Source: Argyresthia goedartella (lineage: Eukaryota > Arthropoda > Insecta > Lepidoptera > Argyresthiidae). From it: a DNA stretch of 64,000 bases. A program made the position numbers and the translations under genes. The notes under the pieces were generated by a model. It worked only from the letters and a program-made list of their open reading frames with translations, searched no databases and had not been told where the DNA came from. The DNA is taken from the NCBI GenBank assembly GCA_949825045.1, contig OX463829.1:8370001-8434000 (forward strand), in the 5' to 3' direction. Shown in pieces: positions 54,096-64,000 of the stretch. Every line of letters begins with the position of its first letter. Positions within the stretch are counted from its first letter, which is position 1.

Positions 54096-54600
54096 GGTAT
54101 AGATGTTTGTAGTAAAAACCAGTTTCTAGTTAAAACGCGTTTTCAGTAGTGAAAAATAGTTTTTACCAAGTGCCTTAGTTAATACTACAATTTGCAAAGG
54201 TCTAAAATAAATGTCAATTAAGCAATCAATACGGTTCTGTGAAACTACACGGGTCGCCTGGCTCCACTTTGCTCGTCTCCAGGTTGTCCATAAAATTGTG
54301 ACCTAAAATAACCTAAGTTTAGTATTCGAATAGAAAGTAACCTATAGCAACCAATTTGGTTGTAAATTCTAGTTATTACTGAAAAATTCTACTTTTAACT
54401 AGTGAAAACGCGGTCTACTAATAACGGGTGTTTACTACAGCATAGTTGACCTTAAAAATAGTTTCACCCACTTGTCTATCAGTAAATTCTAGGTATTTAA
54501 CTGACTTAGTAAATACTAATTTTTACTAGTGAAAACGCGTTCTATACTAATAACAGGTTTTTACAGTGGCATAGTTGACTTTAAAAAGGCTAGTATTTAA
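54096..54600 (+). repeat. Imperfect tandem and inverted repeats around AGTGAAAACGCG
   Basis: TTTTAACTAGTGAAAACGCG...CATAGTTGACCTTAAAAA (54388-54458) recurs at 54522-54590 with a period near 132 bp. The complement of the AGTGAAAACGCG segment appears near 54125. 54225-54290 is the inverted partner of 51777-51840. Confidence 0.65.
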
Positions 54601-54840
54601 TCGCACATCAAAAAACTTGCTTCCTAACTTGACTTGCACAGCAAAAAAGGATCAACAAAACACTTTTCATGTTTAAAATATTTTATTTGTACTTAAGTTT
54701 ATGTTTTAAATAGTTTTTGTAGTTCTTACATGTTCAACCTAACACGAAGGATAAAGGGGGCTTTGATTCGCTCACCCTTCAACCCTACCGCAGCATTTTG
54801 CCCTGATGTTTGCTGTGCAAATCAGTCTTTTTAAAATATT
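54601..54840 (+). repeat. Hairpin-core repeat, copy 3
   Basis: TGTTCAACCTAACACGAAGG, ATAAAGGGGGCTTTG and TTTTGCCCTGATGTTTGCTG at 54728-54815, with TGCACAGCAAAAAAGGATCA upstream and GCAAATCAGTCTTTTTAAAA twice downstream. Confidence 0.65.
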
Positions 54841-55233
54841 GCTATGCAAATCAGTCTTTTTAAAACACTTCTCATTAGTCATCAGTTCTTAAACATTTCT
54901 CATTTCAGACAAAGAACTGTATTTATTTCCTATTTTTTATATAATTAGGCGTAGAATTAGTATTAAATACTGACGTTGTTATGAATAACATCATCAAGTG
55001 TAGGCACGTATGGCCCTACACGTAATCCGATCCAATCAATTACGGTCTATTTACTTACATGCTCATTATTACTTTACTCAAATATAATAATTGCTTGTCA
55101 CGCACAGATTTAACGCGCATTCTCCACCATTACCAATAGACATTTTACATACCACACTAAGCTTATGACTACAAACCTTGGGACTGTTTGAACCAAAACT
55201 GCCTTTTGGATATTGCTATGGGTAGATGGGTAT

Positions 55234-55425
55234 CACATTCTTTATAATTTATTCTTTATAATTTCTTTATTGTACTGCACAAAACAGACATACAGATAAC
55301 TTATAATAGAAAAAAACATGTACAAAGGCGAGCTTATCTCTGAAAAGAGATTGCTTCTAGCAAACCAAGATGGTAGGAAAGGTGATGGTTGAGCGGTGGA
55401 AGACCAGCGCGTACAATAATTCTTC
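55234..55425 (-). repeat. Daphne-like LINE 3' end
   Basis: A (TTCTTTATAAT)-type tail and the shared stem-loop at 55324-55360 (TTATCTCTGAAAAGAGATTG). Only UTR sequence. Confidence 0.75.
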
Positions 55426-57616
55426 CATGTCATTGTTTTATAGTCTCTATAAAAGCGTCTACACGTGCCCACATCAGTGCCGCTACAGTGTTTGTTATCA
55501 TTAGATTTCTGTCAGGTGTTTAGTTTGCAACTTAATCTTATTTCCTACTTCCTACTTATGATGCCCCCCCTTCTACTCCCCCCGCGGAAATGCCTAGTTG
55601 CTTTCTTCGAAAGGGTCATTTTTCTGCCTCGACACATTTCTCCTCCACAAATGCTTCATAATGCTTTCATCAAAATTTACATGAAAAGTATCCACAATAA
55701 CCTACTCTAGCCAGTCGTTTTTGTTTGCATACGCTTCGCTCCGATCCGCTCCGGTTTAGCTTCTTCAACGTTCTAACCTAACCTATAACCCGATTGAAAA
55801 GTAGCCACGATTACTCTAGCCTACCTACTCTAGCCAGTTGTTTTTGCTTGTAAATATCGAGAGAACAAGAAAATAGAACATTCGCAAAATTACTAGAAAA
55901 CGGAATGGCGTCATGAACGCGGCCATTTTGGTTGGCCGCCCAACCAACAACGCGGACAACGCCCCAACAAAATGCGTTCCGTTTTAAACAAAAATTACAA
56001 CTTTTTTAATTACCTATCAAAAGTGATATTTTACGAAAAAAATACTAAATTAACTTTGATTGGCGTAAAATAAATAAACAAACATAAATTGCGAGTTCAA
56101 TGAACGTTTTTATTAAAATAGGTATTATTAAAAAACGATTCCACATTTCCTCCTTTTTTTAGAGAATTCTTATCTTTTCAAATATGCGTACAGCGAAACG
56201 TAGGTAATGTTTTTTGACCTCAGGACCAGATTTAAACATATTATTTGCGTTCCGTTACATTATTTTACAAAGTATTTTCAGATTTTCAAAAAATCATATC
56301 TTAAAAACTAATAAGTTCCGCAACCTGAAACTTTCAGGAAGATGATCAAGTGACCCCAACTTTACGCTAAAAAAGTTTGGACTTCCTAGCGAGTAGGTCA
56401 TCCGCTAAAGGTGAGCCGTCTCAATTGTCGGAAACCAGGGGATATTTTGGTATGAATTTCCAAAAATCGAATTTTTATTTACTGTAGGATTTTTACAAAA
56501 AGTAATTGTAGTATTTATGTTCGAAATCACTTTAGCTCCGGCTTCTACGGGGCTACGGTGATGCCCCCACACTGCAGCACACCCAAGCTCGCCTCCGCAG
56601 CTTCGGCTTGCCTCGGCCGCTCCGTCTCGCTCGGTGCGCGGCAGTGCGCGGCCGCCTTCGCCCCTCCGTGCCTCCGGCTCATAAAAAAACACTCTAGGGA
56701 GTAGCCAAAAGACTGCCCAGGAAGGACTGCCCAGATGTCGGTTTGGTACCAACACTAACCTAATAGTAGCCACAAGACTGCCTAGTAAAAGGTCAAGAAT
56801 ATAGGGAGGAAAACAAGTGTAAAAACGCAGCCGAAACGTCGTCGTAAATAAATTGAAAACAGGAAAAGGCACGTAAACACTCGGGAGACGGAATGAATGA
56901 CATTTGCAAATTGGCGGCATTTCGCATCACTTTACGTTTCATTTCACCCGACTTTACAATACGTTTTTGATATCTATCATGAAATACGTATGGAAAGAGT
57001 AAAAATTGCGTTCCATTTCAGGCATACAAAATAATATTTTGCTTTAGTAATTATAAATCCAAAACAAGTTTCTGACAATTAAGACTAGGATAAAAGGTTC
57101 ATGAATATAGTCAACTATCCTCCCAAACAACTCTAGTAATTAAATCAGGTGTCCGTGATCAAAACCCAACCCAAAACGGACCTAAAGCTATTACTTAAGT
57201 ATTCAGTGTCTAAAGTACCGATGACGTGGTTCCATACGTTAAGCTTAGAAAAGGAAAACAGACTGATGCATAGCTCTTTCCCTCGAAGGGCTGCGTTGTG
57301 TTTTAACTCATTTTGTCACGTGACGTCAACAGACGCTGATGGGTATTTTTAAAGCATGTTCTGTTTCACGTTTTTTAAGTGCGCATTTTTTTTTTATTCA
57401 AATATTATTAGATGTGGAAAAGACTTTGACTAAAGCTTCTCTGTTGTTCCTGCTGCTTTAAATACTCCCTTGTTGTGGCCATTATACGATATATGCGTTT
57501 AGTTTTGTTTGTCTTCTCGGATGCACGGAAATGAAATGGCGGCACTGGGAACGTTTCTGAGCCTTGAAGCATAGATAAAGACGTTATCATATCTATATAA
57601 TTGGAAGTAAAGATAC
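55426..57616. other. No gene seen; a direct repeat and a GC-rich patch
   Basis: CTACTCTAGCCAGT(C/T)GTTTTTG occurs at about 55704 and 55827. A GC-rich patch at 56528-56690 (CTCCGGCTTCTACGGGGCTA) contrasts with its surroundings and gives a long but unsupported minus frame (56405-56920). ACTGCCCAGGAAGG/ACTGCCTAG motifs repeat near 56710-56790. Confidence 0.4.
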
Positions 57617-57680
57617 GTATTTGAGAACACTGACTATTTTATTCCACAATTGGAATAAAATAGTCAGTGTTCTCAAATAC
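57617..57680. repeat. Perfect 64-bp palindrome (30-bp arms, 4-base loop)
   Basis: Arms GTATTTGAGAACACTGACTA... (57617-57646) and ...TAGTCAGTGTTCTCAAATAC (57651-57680) are exact complements, loop CAAT. It ends exactly where the duplicated segment begins. Confidence 0.97.
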
Positions 57681-58518
57681 TGCTGGGACTCTAAACTGAG
57701 AAAATATTACTATTAAACTATTAATTATGCTCTTATCCATCCATTTTGTTGTGTAGTCATAAATTACCAAGAAAAATTTTGTCTACTAACTAACTTAAAC
57801 GTCGGTATTTAATTAACGGTCTAGAGAGTTAGTTAAGTGTCTGATTTAACCAACTAACTGCGACATATATACTAAATAAATAGAAAACAAATAGCACTTG
57901 CCCGTACATACTATATTCATTCATATTCTTTATTGCACAGAAATCTTAATAGTAAGGTAATACAACATTTTATGAGCAAAGGCGAGCTTATCTCTAAAGA
58001 GAGATTTCTACCAGCAAACCTAGGCAGGACAGGAAAAATTGTGCAACAGGAGAGTCCTAGTGCGCAATAAAACTGTACACATCTAATTGTTTACAACTAA
58101 AATATAATAATGTAATAAATGATATACACTAAATAAAATACAAAAGCAATAAAATATATATCAAACATATACTACTTATATATACATATATAAAAATACC
58201 TATCACGAAAGAGAAAGGAAATGCTCTTTCAATCTTGTCTTAAAAGTGAAAATTGAGTGACTATCTCTAATAGCGCAGGGAAGTGCGTTCCACAGTCGGA
58301 TCGCCGTTAACCTAAACGAGTGTTTGTAAGCGGCAGTGTTATGCCGAGGAGTAGAAAGAAGAGACATATTTTATTTAACAAAAAATATTACAGTTGCCCT
58401 TACCAGGCTGTTCACCGCCGCCCGCCGGCATATATCCCGCGCGCTCCAGCACAGTTACACGTCTCACAGTGTGACAAAAGGCGCGCCAATTCTGACTTAG
58501 TACTGAAGTGGTAGTAAA
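57681..58518 (+). repeat. Segmental duplication, copy A (with LINE insertion)
   Basis: 57681-57911 plus 58366-58518 match 59731-60115 with a few percent divergence by eye (CTGCTGGGACTCTAAACTGA at both starts; TTTAACAAAAAATATTACAG in both second halves). The intervening 454 bp is a LINE insertion absent from copy B. Confidence 0.9.
57912..58365 (-). mobile_element. Daphne-like LINE, 5'-truncated, inside copy A
   Basis: Minus strand: tail ATATTCTTTATTGCAC at the left, shared stem-loop at 57979-58014, ORF2 end at 58208-58362 encoding HNTAAYKHSFRLTAIRLWNA and LPCAIRDSHSIFTF. A short duplication (ATATT) can be placed at both junctions by comparison with copy B. Confidence 0.85.
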
Positions 58519-58764
58519 AAAGCGAGACAATTCTCGCAAATGTGAGACTTTAGGGTAACACATTGTCATAATTTTTTGATGGTGTTTGTTTTATATACTC
58601 ATATTTGCCGCATTTATCATGCGCCAAAGATAAACAATGGCGTGGGTGTGCAATGACATCTATTGAATTTTGAACAAAAAACTGCTTAGAAAGTATTCCC
58701 TTTATTTCATTAGCAGTCTGTGCATCTGGCCAATTCTGCTATCATTCAGTCATATGAAGATGGG

Positions 58765-59152
58765 ATATGTCACCATTAGATAGTCAAAACCGTTAGTTGG
58801 TAAACTAACGCCTTAGTTGTACAACTATCGACAGATAGTAAACCAGACCGGCAGGGTTTAGAATTTACGTTTCTTTTGTTCTTACATATTAACCTTACAC
58901 GAAGACTATTCGGGGGCTTCGCTGCGCTCGCCCCTCTAGTCTTCACCTAAGCTACCGCAGTGTTTGCCCTGGTATTTCGTTCGCAATTCAAGTTTAAACC
59001 ATTTAACGGTTATAACCGTTAGTTTATTCACTAACACGTCATATAGTAAGCAATACGCTACAGTTTGCTATCTGTCGATAGTTGACCAACTAAGGAGAGA
59101 AAAAAACGTTAGTTTATCAACTAACGGTTTTGACTATCTTACGGTGACATAT
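58765..59152. mobile_element. Inverted-repeat MITE containing a hairpin core
   Basis: Arms of about 90 bp: ATATGTCACCATTAGATAGT...CCGTTAGTTGGTAAACTAAC and the complement at 59060-59152 (ACTATCTTACGGTGACATAT). The middle (58880-58990) is the hairpin-core repeat, copy 4, with GAAGACTATTCGGGGGCTTC and CCCCTCTAGTCTTC forming a stem. Confidence 0.75.
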
Positions 59153-59730
59153 ATAAGATAAGTAAACTTTTGGAGGAAATGCTAGAAAATAAATGATAAC
59201 AACAGTTGCAGACTACTGCGCTTTTTTAGGCCTTGTATTCGTGGTGGCTGAAATTTAGGAAAAGACCATATTCAAATAAAGTTCGCAACAGTTCATACTG
59301 CAAAATGGCTGTTACGTCAGTCGCTCCAGCACAACAGTGCGAAAACTTTGTGTTATCTTGACCGACGGCGAAGTTCCGTTTCAGTTTGGGTAAAATAGTT
59401 TCCTTAGTCTGTCCGACTGCATTCCTCTACATGTCGCATTTCTCAACCGATTCTCGTGAAATTTTGTAAGTCGTTTCGAAAATTATAAGGAGTTATTCTG
59501 TCGATCAAGTTTTTCGATAAATTTCAAAATGGCGGATATATGGGTGTACAAAATTCATATTTCAGCCATTCTTAAAATGTTTGAAAGTGTCACGAATATT
59601 TTTTGATACCGTAGCGTGAACTAAACGCGTTCATCATATTTAGGCAGTAAAAATGTAAATTTATAACCCCCATTCCGTGGCAAATTTGTGACATTCTCTA
59701 GAATCAAATGGTACACGATCAGACACTACC
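59153..59730. other. No gene seen
   Basis: 59380-59600 reads like part of a dispersed repeat (TTTCTCAACCGATTCTCGTG, AAATTTTGTAAG) but has no second copy here. Confidence 0.4.
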
Positions 59731-60115
59731 TCTGCTGGGACTCTAAACTGAGAAAATATATTAAACTATTAATTATGCTCTTATCCATCCATTTTGTTGT
59801 GTAATCATAAATTACCAAGTAAAATTTTGTCTACTAACTAACTTAAACGTCGGTATTTAATTAACGGTCTAGAGAGTTAGTTAAGTGTCTGATTTAACGA
59901 ACTTACTGCGACATATATACTAAATAAATAGAAAACAAATAGTACTTGCCCGTGCATACTATATTTTATTTAACAAAAAATATTACAGTTGCCCTTACCA
60001 GGCTGTTCACCGCCGCCCGCCGGCATATATCCTGCGCGCTCAAGCACACTTACACGTCTCACAGTGTGACAGAAGGCGCGCCAATTTTGACTTAGTACTG
60101 AAGTGGTACTAAAAA
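59731..60115 (+). repeat. Segmental duplication, copy B (uninterrupted)
   Basis: The empty-site version of copy A. Followed immediately by AGTGCAAGTCGGGCTCGCGA, the start of another dispersed repeat. Confidence 0.9.
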
Positions 60116-60180
60116 AGCGGTCAAGTGCAAGTCGGGCTCGCGAACAAAGGGTTCCATACCACTGTTAAATGGTAGGGATG

Positions 60181-61582
60181 GTACGGAGTGAATAGTTTGC
60201 ATTTTAAAAACTGAAATTAAATAAATATATATGAAATAGAGCCCTTTTCAAAGATACCCTAAATGACTTTGGCCTTTTGCCCCCTCCACTTTTTCTAGGC
60301 AATTTTTTTTTACATATTAGACTTGAATTATGTTGCGTTTATCAGGTAAAGTATTTTTGCAGAAGATTTCAAGATTCTATCTCTTATAGTTCTTATCTCT
60401 TATAATTTCCTGATACTGATTTGATATAAATATTTTACATCACAATACAAAAAACCGGTCTACCTGTCACTACTATACAATGTATCCTTTTAATCTAGGG
60501 TTTGATGCAAGAAATCTCTTGTTGGAGAGCTTGACGTTATAAATGTCTTTTGTTATGTTGTCTATGATGCATTCATAGTAAAGTACACCAGTTTAGTTAA
60601 ATATTACCTACCTAAGAAATAGGTTATAAGTTTTTGAAAATAATTAAAAGTAATATTTGTTCATTGGTAGGTTTTATTCACTGCAAAACAATACACAATC
60701 TAAATAAACACAAGCCACAGATTGGAGAGGCAAAACATAAAATAAAGAGGATTCCGTCTCCCATTTTCTCCCACTGACTTGACATCCCAGCAATTACATA
60801 AGACTATCTAAACGGGCTCGTAGAAAAAGCATAGCAAGTGATACAATCTTATTTCTTTCTTTATTTATTTTCTTTATTTCTTGAGATCAATTGTAACATA
60901 CAAGTTGTCCCAAAAGTCATACGTCACAGCGAGACCGAAGGTAGCCCTGCTTCAGGTGCATCGATCACGGCCTAACATGACTGCAGTAAAATTTGCATGT
61001 AATTCGAGAAATCGTCAGTTTAAAGTTTTCGATTAAAATCTCCATTTCTCAAATTGTTAGTGCTAGCAATTTCTTGGATGTCCCTTTCTCTTAAGTTTTT
61101 TTTAATTATTTCGCTATTCTGACATTGCCTTTGATCAGTTCACTCAGTGTATTCACAAGATGACAGTTGGATAGGGCGAGGTCCGTGGCCATCCCCAGAC
61201 CTAAACGCGTTAGATTTTTTTATTGGGGATGTTTAAAAAATTCAATCTATTCAAACCCAATTGAAACTGAACATGAATCGTAACGACGTATATTCGACGC
61301 AGCTTGAGACACAGCGAGCATGTCCATGAGACGATTAAGTCGAAACTTTATCAGATGTTTTATGCCTACCTAAAGGTTTGATGTGGACATTTTGAGCATT
61401 TGTTGACTACAACATCTAGTCTAGATTCGTCGCAATCATCTCATGCAAAAGCTCGGCAAGTCTCGAGATGCATCGAATGCACGTTGCTGTGTATTCTTGT
61501 TTTGTATCAATTAATGGTTATAACCTTGTCTTTGAAACGTAGCCAATAAAAAAGTTTAAGTTTAATAAATAAAGTTTTTAAA
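60181..61582. other. No gene seen
   Basis: 61150-61480 has traces of a mariner-like reading (GGTCCGTGGCCATCCCCAGA; TGGGGATGTTTAAAA) but frames are too broken to call. Confidence 0.4.
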
Positions 61583-61961
61583 GCTCCGTGGTCTAGTGGG
61601 TTTCACGCTTGCTTCTTATACGGGGGATGCAGGTTTAAACCCGGTGCTGACCATATATCCGTTCAATCAATTAGCAAGTCCGTAGCAATTCAATAAATAA
61701 TTTATGTTATGTACCCGATATTATCATTATTTGGAATTTCATGTAGGTCCCGGCTAATATCGCTTCCTGGTCGTAGAAGTCGTAAAAACCCTCCATCTAC
61801 CCGCAGCTGATCGTAGAAAATTCCGTGACTTAACGCCCTTAACGCCCGGTTTCTGAAAGGAAAATTAGCTGTGACAACTTGTTAAACTCTTTTTAAACGC
61901 ATTTCAGCCAATCACATGCCACTATTTTGAATGAATGATCGCTTAATCGCTTGTTAGATAT

Positions 61962-62008
61962 GACAACTCTTTCGAAAACTCCCCCAGTTTCCGAAAGAGT
62001 TGTCAAAT
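61962..62008. repeat. Short hairpin
   Basis: GACAACTCTTTCGAAAAC and GTTTCCGAAAGAGTTGTC pair with one mismatch around a 7-base CTCCCCC-type loop. Confidence 0.85.
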
Positions 62009-62150
62009 GTAACAAGCTAGTTAACGGTGCACTTGACTGTCCAGATCTCTTAAGTAAGCTATCATTTAATGCCCCTAAAAAGGTTACCAAGATCCAACTA
62101 CAATCTTTTTAATTTACCCCTTGGTAAAACTAACCTAGGTACCAACGCTC

Positions 62151-62295
62151 GAGCTCTATTTTTGAATCACTCGCGTCGTGGCGAGCGCTCGCCAAGCGCA
62201 ACGATTGGTTCATATCACTCGATTTAACTAGTCTCTACCAATCGTGTCGCTTGGCGAGCGCTCGCTTCTGAGGCGAATGATTAAAAAAAAGAGCT
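62151..62295. mobile_element. Small fold-back MITE
   Basis: Arms of about 60 bp: GAGCTCTATTTTTGAATCAC...GCGAGCGCTCGCCAAGCG...ATTGGT and its complement ending AAAGAGCTC. The GCGAGCGCTCGC block is itself a palindrome in each arm. Confidence 0.85.
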
Positions 62296-62471
62296 CCTGA
62301 GCCAGCAGGCTGAATTTTGGTCCAACCTTACTTGTACCAGGGTAGAATCCTGTGCCCCTCGGTCGGGATATTTATAAGATAAATTATTTTTATTATTAAA
62401 AAATAAGTTTAGTGTTGCCTGTTGTTAATACGTTTAAAGTTAATATAACCTAATCCAAGCTATACTTGAGG

Positions 62472-62493
62472 TAAGGTTAGGTTAGGTTAGGTC
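62472..62493 (+). repeat. Interstitial TTAGG-type repeat
   Basis: TAAGGTTAGGTTAGGTTAGG: about four units of the insect telomere motif. Short runs like this are common in insect DNA and do not imply a telomere. Confidence 0.85.
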
Positions 62494-62649
62494 AGAAAAA
62501 CTAGACTAGATGCCATACCATAAAATTTATTTCAAAGTTTTCGTTCTCAAATTAATTCGCCAGTAAGAAATTAAATAATATCAGCGTTGTTCTTTGATGC
62601 CTCTAAAATCGGTCACATTAGTAAACTTAATTGATCCATTTATCTCCTA

Positions 62650-63075
62650 AGTAAAATCTCAAATCTTAATTATTTTAATAGGCATCCGAATACATCTGGC
62701 CTGTAGGTTTGCAATAGATTCTATGTGAACCTTATAGAAAGGACTCCATACTACTGAGGAATATTCCAACTTACTCCCTACAAAACTACTGAAAAGGTTC
62801 ATCACAGCACGTGTACTGCGAAGATCTCTACTTAGTCTAGATAAAAAGCCAAGCAGCTTATTGCAGGATGACTTCAAGTGATCATAGTGTAGCCTGAAAC
62901 CAAGCTCAGGGTCCAAAATAATACTGAGGTCTCGTATTTTGTCGACGTTAGTTCAATGCTCTCTGCCTATGTTATATTGAAAATTGTTAAAAAATTTTTT
63001 CGTTGTCGAGAATTTCATTATTAAGCATTTCTTAACATTGAGGCACATTAAAATGTTTACAAAAATTACTGAGCA
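62650..63075 (-). pseudogene. LINE pol fragment (post-RT region)
   Basis: The minus strand reads KIRDLSIILDPELGFRLHYD, HLKSSCNKLLGFLSRLSRDL, AVMNLFSSFVGSKLEYSSVV and WSPFYKVHIESI: the region just after RT in CR1/Jockey-group elements. Upstream parts (NNFQYNIGREH) are frameshifted. The RT core itself is missing. Confidence 0.75.
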
Positions 63076-63230
63076 AGTTTTATAAGCAAATAGCTGCCAC
63101 GTCTTTTTATAATGCGTTTTACGGCCCTGGATACTAGTAATTTTAGGCCCATCTCGTATTGCTAGCCGATGTTTAGCGCGAAGAGAACGCCAAGAAAAAA
63201 ATGTATAAACCTACCTCTTTAAGCCCCCAT

Positions 63231-63530
63231 ATACGGGACGATCGATCGTTACGATCAATCTGACGAAGATCGAAAACGATCGGTCGCTTTAAACTGCCAT
63301 GAAATCTTTATTTATACATGAAAAATACATAGGACAAAAGCGACACTAGTCCCACATTAGGTTTCTTTGTGTCGTAGGCACTAACTAGGCTCTACCAGAA
63401 TAATCCAAAAGGACACATGTATAAATAGGGATAGCGAAATAACGATGCGATAGATCGTTAACGATCGATCGTTGCCACTTCTACACGAAGCGATTGGTCG
63501 TTACGACCGATCATTTACGTTTATTTATTT
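63231..63530. repeat. CGATCG-rich inverted segments
   Basis: ACGATCGATCGTTACGATCA near the left and TTAACGATCGATCGTTGCCA near the right, with GATCGGTCG/CGATTGGTCG words; likely ends of a small MITE but no clean boundaries. Confidence 0.45.
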
Positions 63531-64000
63531 TGATTCGCGATACTTTGTATTTGTATACTAACCGTACAAATGGAAACTGCCGAAGTAATGAAGTCAGACG
63601 CCGCATTACTACCTAGATCGGTTAACTAAAGCTAGCACGTTCAACCCATTTACACGTTGCGCTTGTGTAGTGTCTGTGAATAAGCGCGCGGCGGCGTGAC
63701 GTTGCACTGCATGGGCATCAAGAATAGTCTGTATGTCTCTCTCGCGCGCGGTCAAACTTATGATGTGAGTATGAAAGAGACAGTTATTGTTTTGCTTTTG
63801 CTAGTGTCTATAAATATAGAGGGGTATTTTTGTTACTGTGATTGTTAAACTTTTTCTAGGTTAAAATAAAATCATTCATTTTTAAACAATTGTATAGTGA
63901 AATTGCATTTGTGCGAGTACTGTGAACTTGCCAGCTTTAGTTAAGTGATCTGTATCTACCTATAAGTGACTTGTACCATATTTAACTATTTTTTGATGTC
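63531..64000. other. Right edge, no gene seen
   Basis: Mixed composition with a GCGCGCGGCGGCGTGACG patch (63685) and a TCTCTCTCGCGCGCG patch (63737). Could be near a promoter, but no coding sequence follows before the window ends. Confidence 0.35.

Larger units (their letters stand above)
61583..62375 (+). repeat. tRNA-derived SINE, family B, split by an insertion
   Basis: The head GCTCCGTGGTCTAGTGGGTT and body (TAGGTCCCGGCTAATATCGC) run to about 61850. The 3' end (AGAATCCTGTGCCCCTCGGT) resumes at about 62292-62375. The part between holds two fold-back structures. Confidence 0.7.

Noticed and set aside
56405..56920. 171-residue minus-strand frame over a GC-rich patch
   Set aside because: Composition-driven; no domain, splice site or repeat support.
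61150..61480. Mariner transposase
   Set aside because: A few suggestive words only; no readable DDE motifs in any frame.
62472..62493. TTAGG repeats as evidence for a chromosome end
   Set aside because: Only about four units, surrounded by ordinary interspersed repeats.

Overview
This is a eukaryotic nuclear window, most likely from a moth or butterfly (Lepidoptera). The supporting signs are AT-rich intronic DNA, a membrane-anchored insect-type UDP-glycosyltransferase split over several exons, tRNA-derived SINEs, LINE, BEL/Pao, PIF/Harbinger, pogo and hAT families of insect type, and a short TTAGG-type repeat. No bacterial or organellar sequence is evident. The species assignment is inference.

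One host gene dominates. A UDP-glycosyltransferase (UGT) lies on the minus strand with five recognisable exons: 51216-51399, 24418-24583, 23820-24151, 20925-21150 and 19268-19839. Splice sites and phases agree across all four junctions. The first recognised exon is separated from the second by a 26.6 kb intron, and almost everything between 24.6 and 51.2 kb is transposable-element DNA inside that intron. The short signal-peptide exon was not found and is probably to the right of the recognised exons or beyond the window.

Layout. 0-1.5 kb: part of a PIF/Harbinger transposon, in which a MADF/BESS-type accessory gene (+) sits inside the intron of the transposase (-). 2.3-7.1 kb: a minus-strand LINE carrying OTU-protease domains, bounded by a 21-bp target duplication and itself hit by a CR1/Daphne-like LINE. 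7.7-9.6 kb: a fold-back DNA element with ~480-bp inverted arms and a 9-bp target duplication. 10.1-14.9 kb: a nearly complete CR1/Jockey-type LINE (PHD-finger ORF1, endonuclease-RT ORF2) broken by one frameshift. 15-19 kb: repeat fragments. 19.3-24.6 kb: UGT exons. 25.6-28.9 kb: decayed pogo/Tigger element. 29.9-31.2 kb: LINE debris. 32.8-40.4 kb: complete BEL/Pao retrotransposon with two apparently identical 543-bp LTRs and a 5-bp target duplication. 41-45 kb: LINE 3' ends and inverted-repeat elements. 45.3-48.4 kb: old decayed BEL/Pao pol. 49.4-53 kb: hAT MITE and several SINEs, some nested. 53-64 kb: MITEs, LINE tails, a segmental duplication next to a perfect 64-bp palindrome, and a SINE split by a fold-back element.

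The main biological points are the heavily invaded UGT intron, the unusual gene arrangements of the PIF and OTU-LINE elements, a recurrent hairpin-bearing repeat core placed inside different inverted repeats, and a LINE family whose 3' ends share a stem-loop. All calls are from reading the sequence; no database search was possible.
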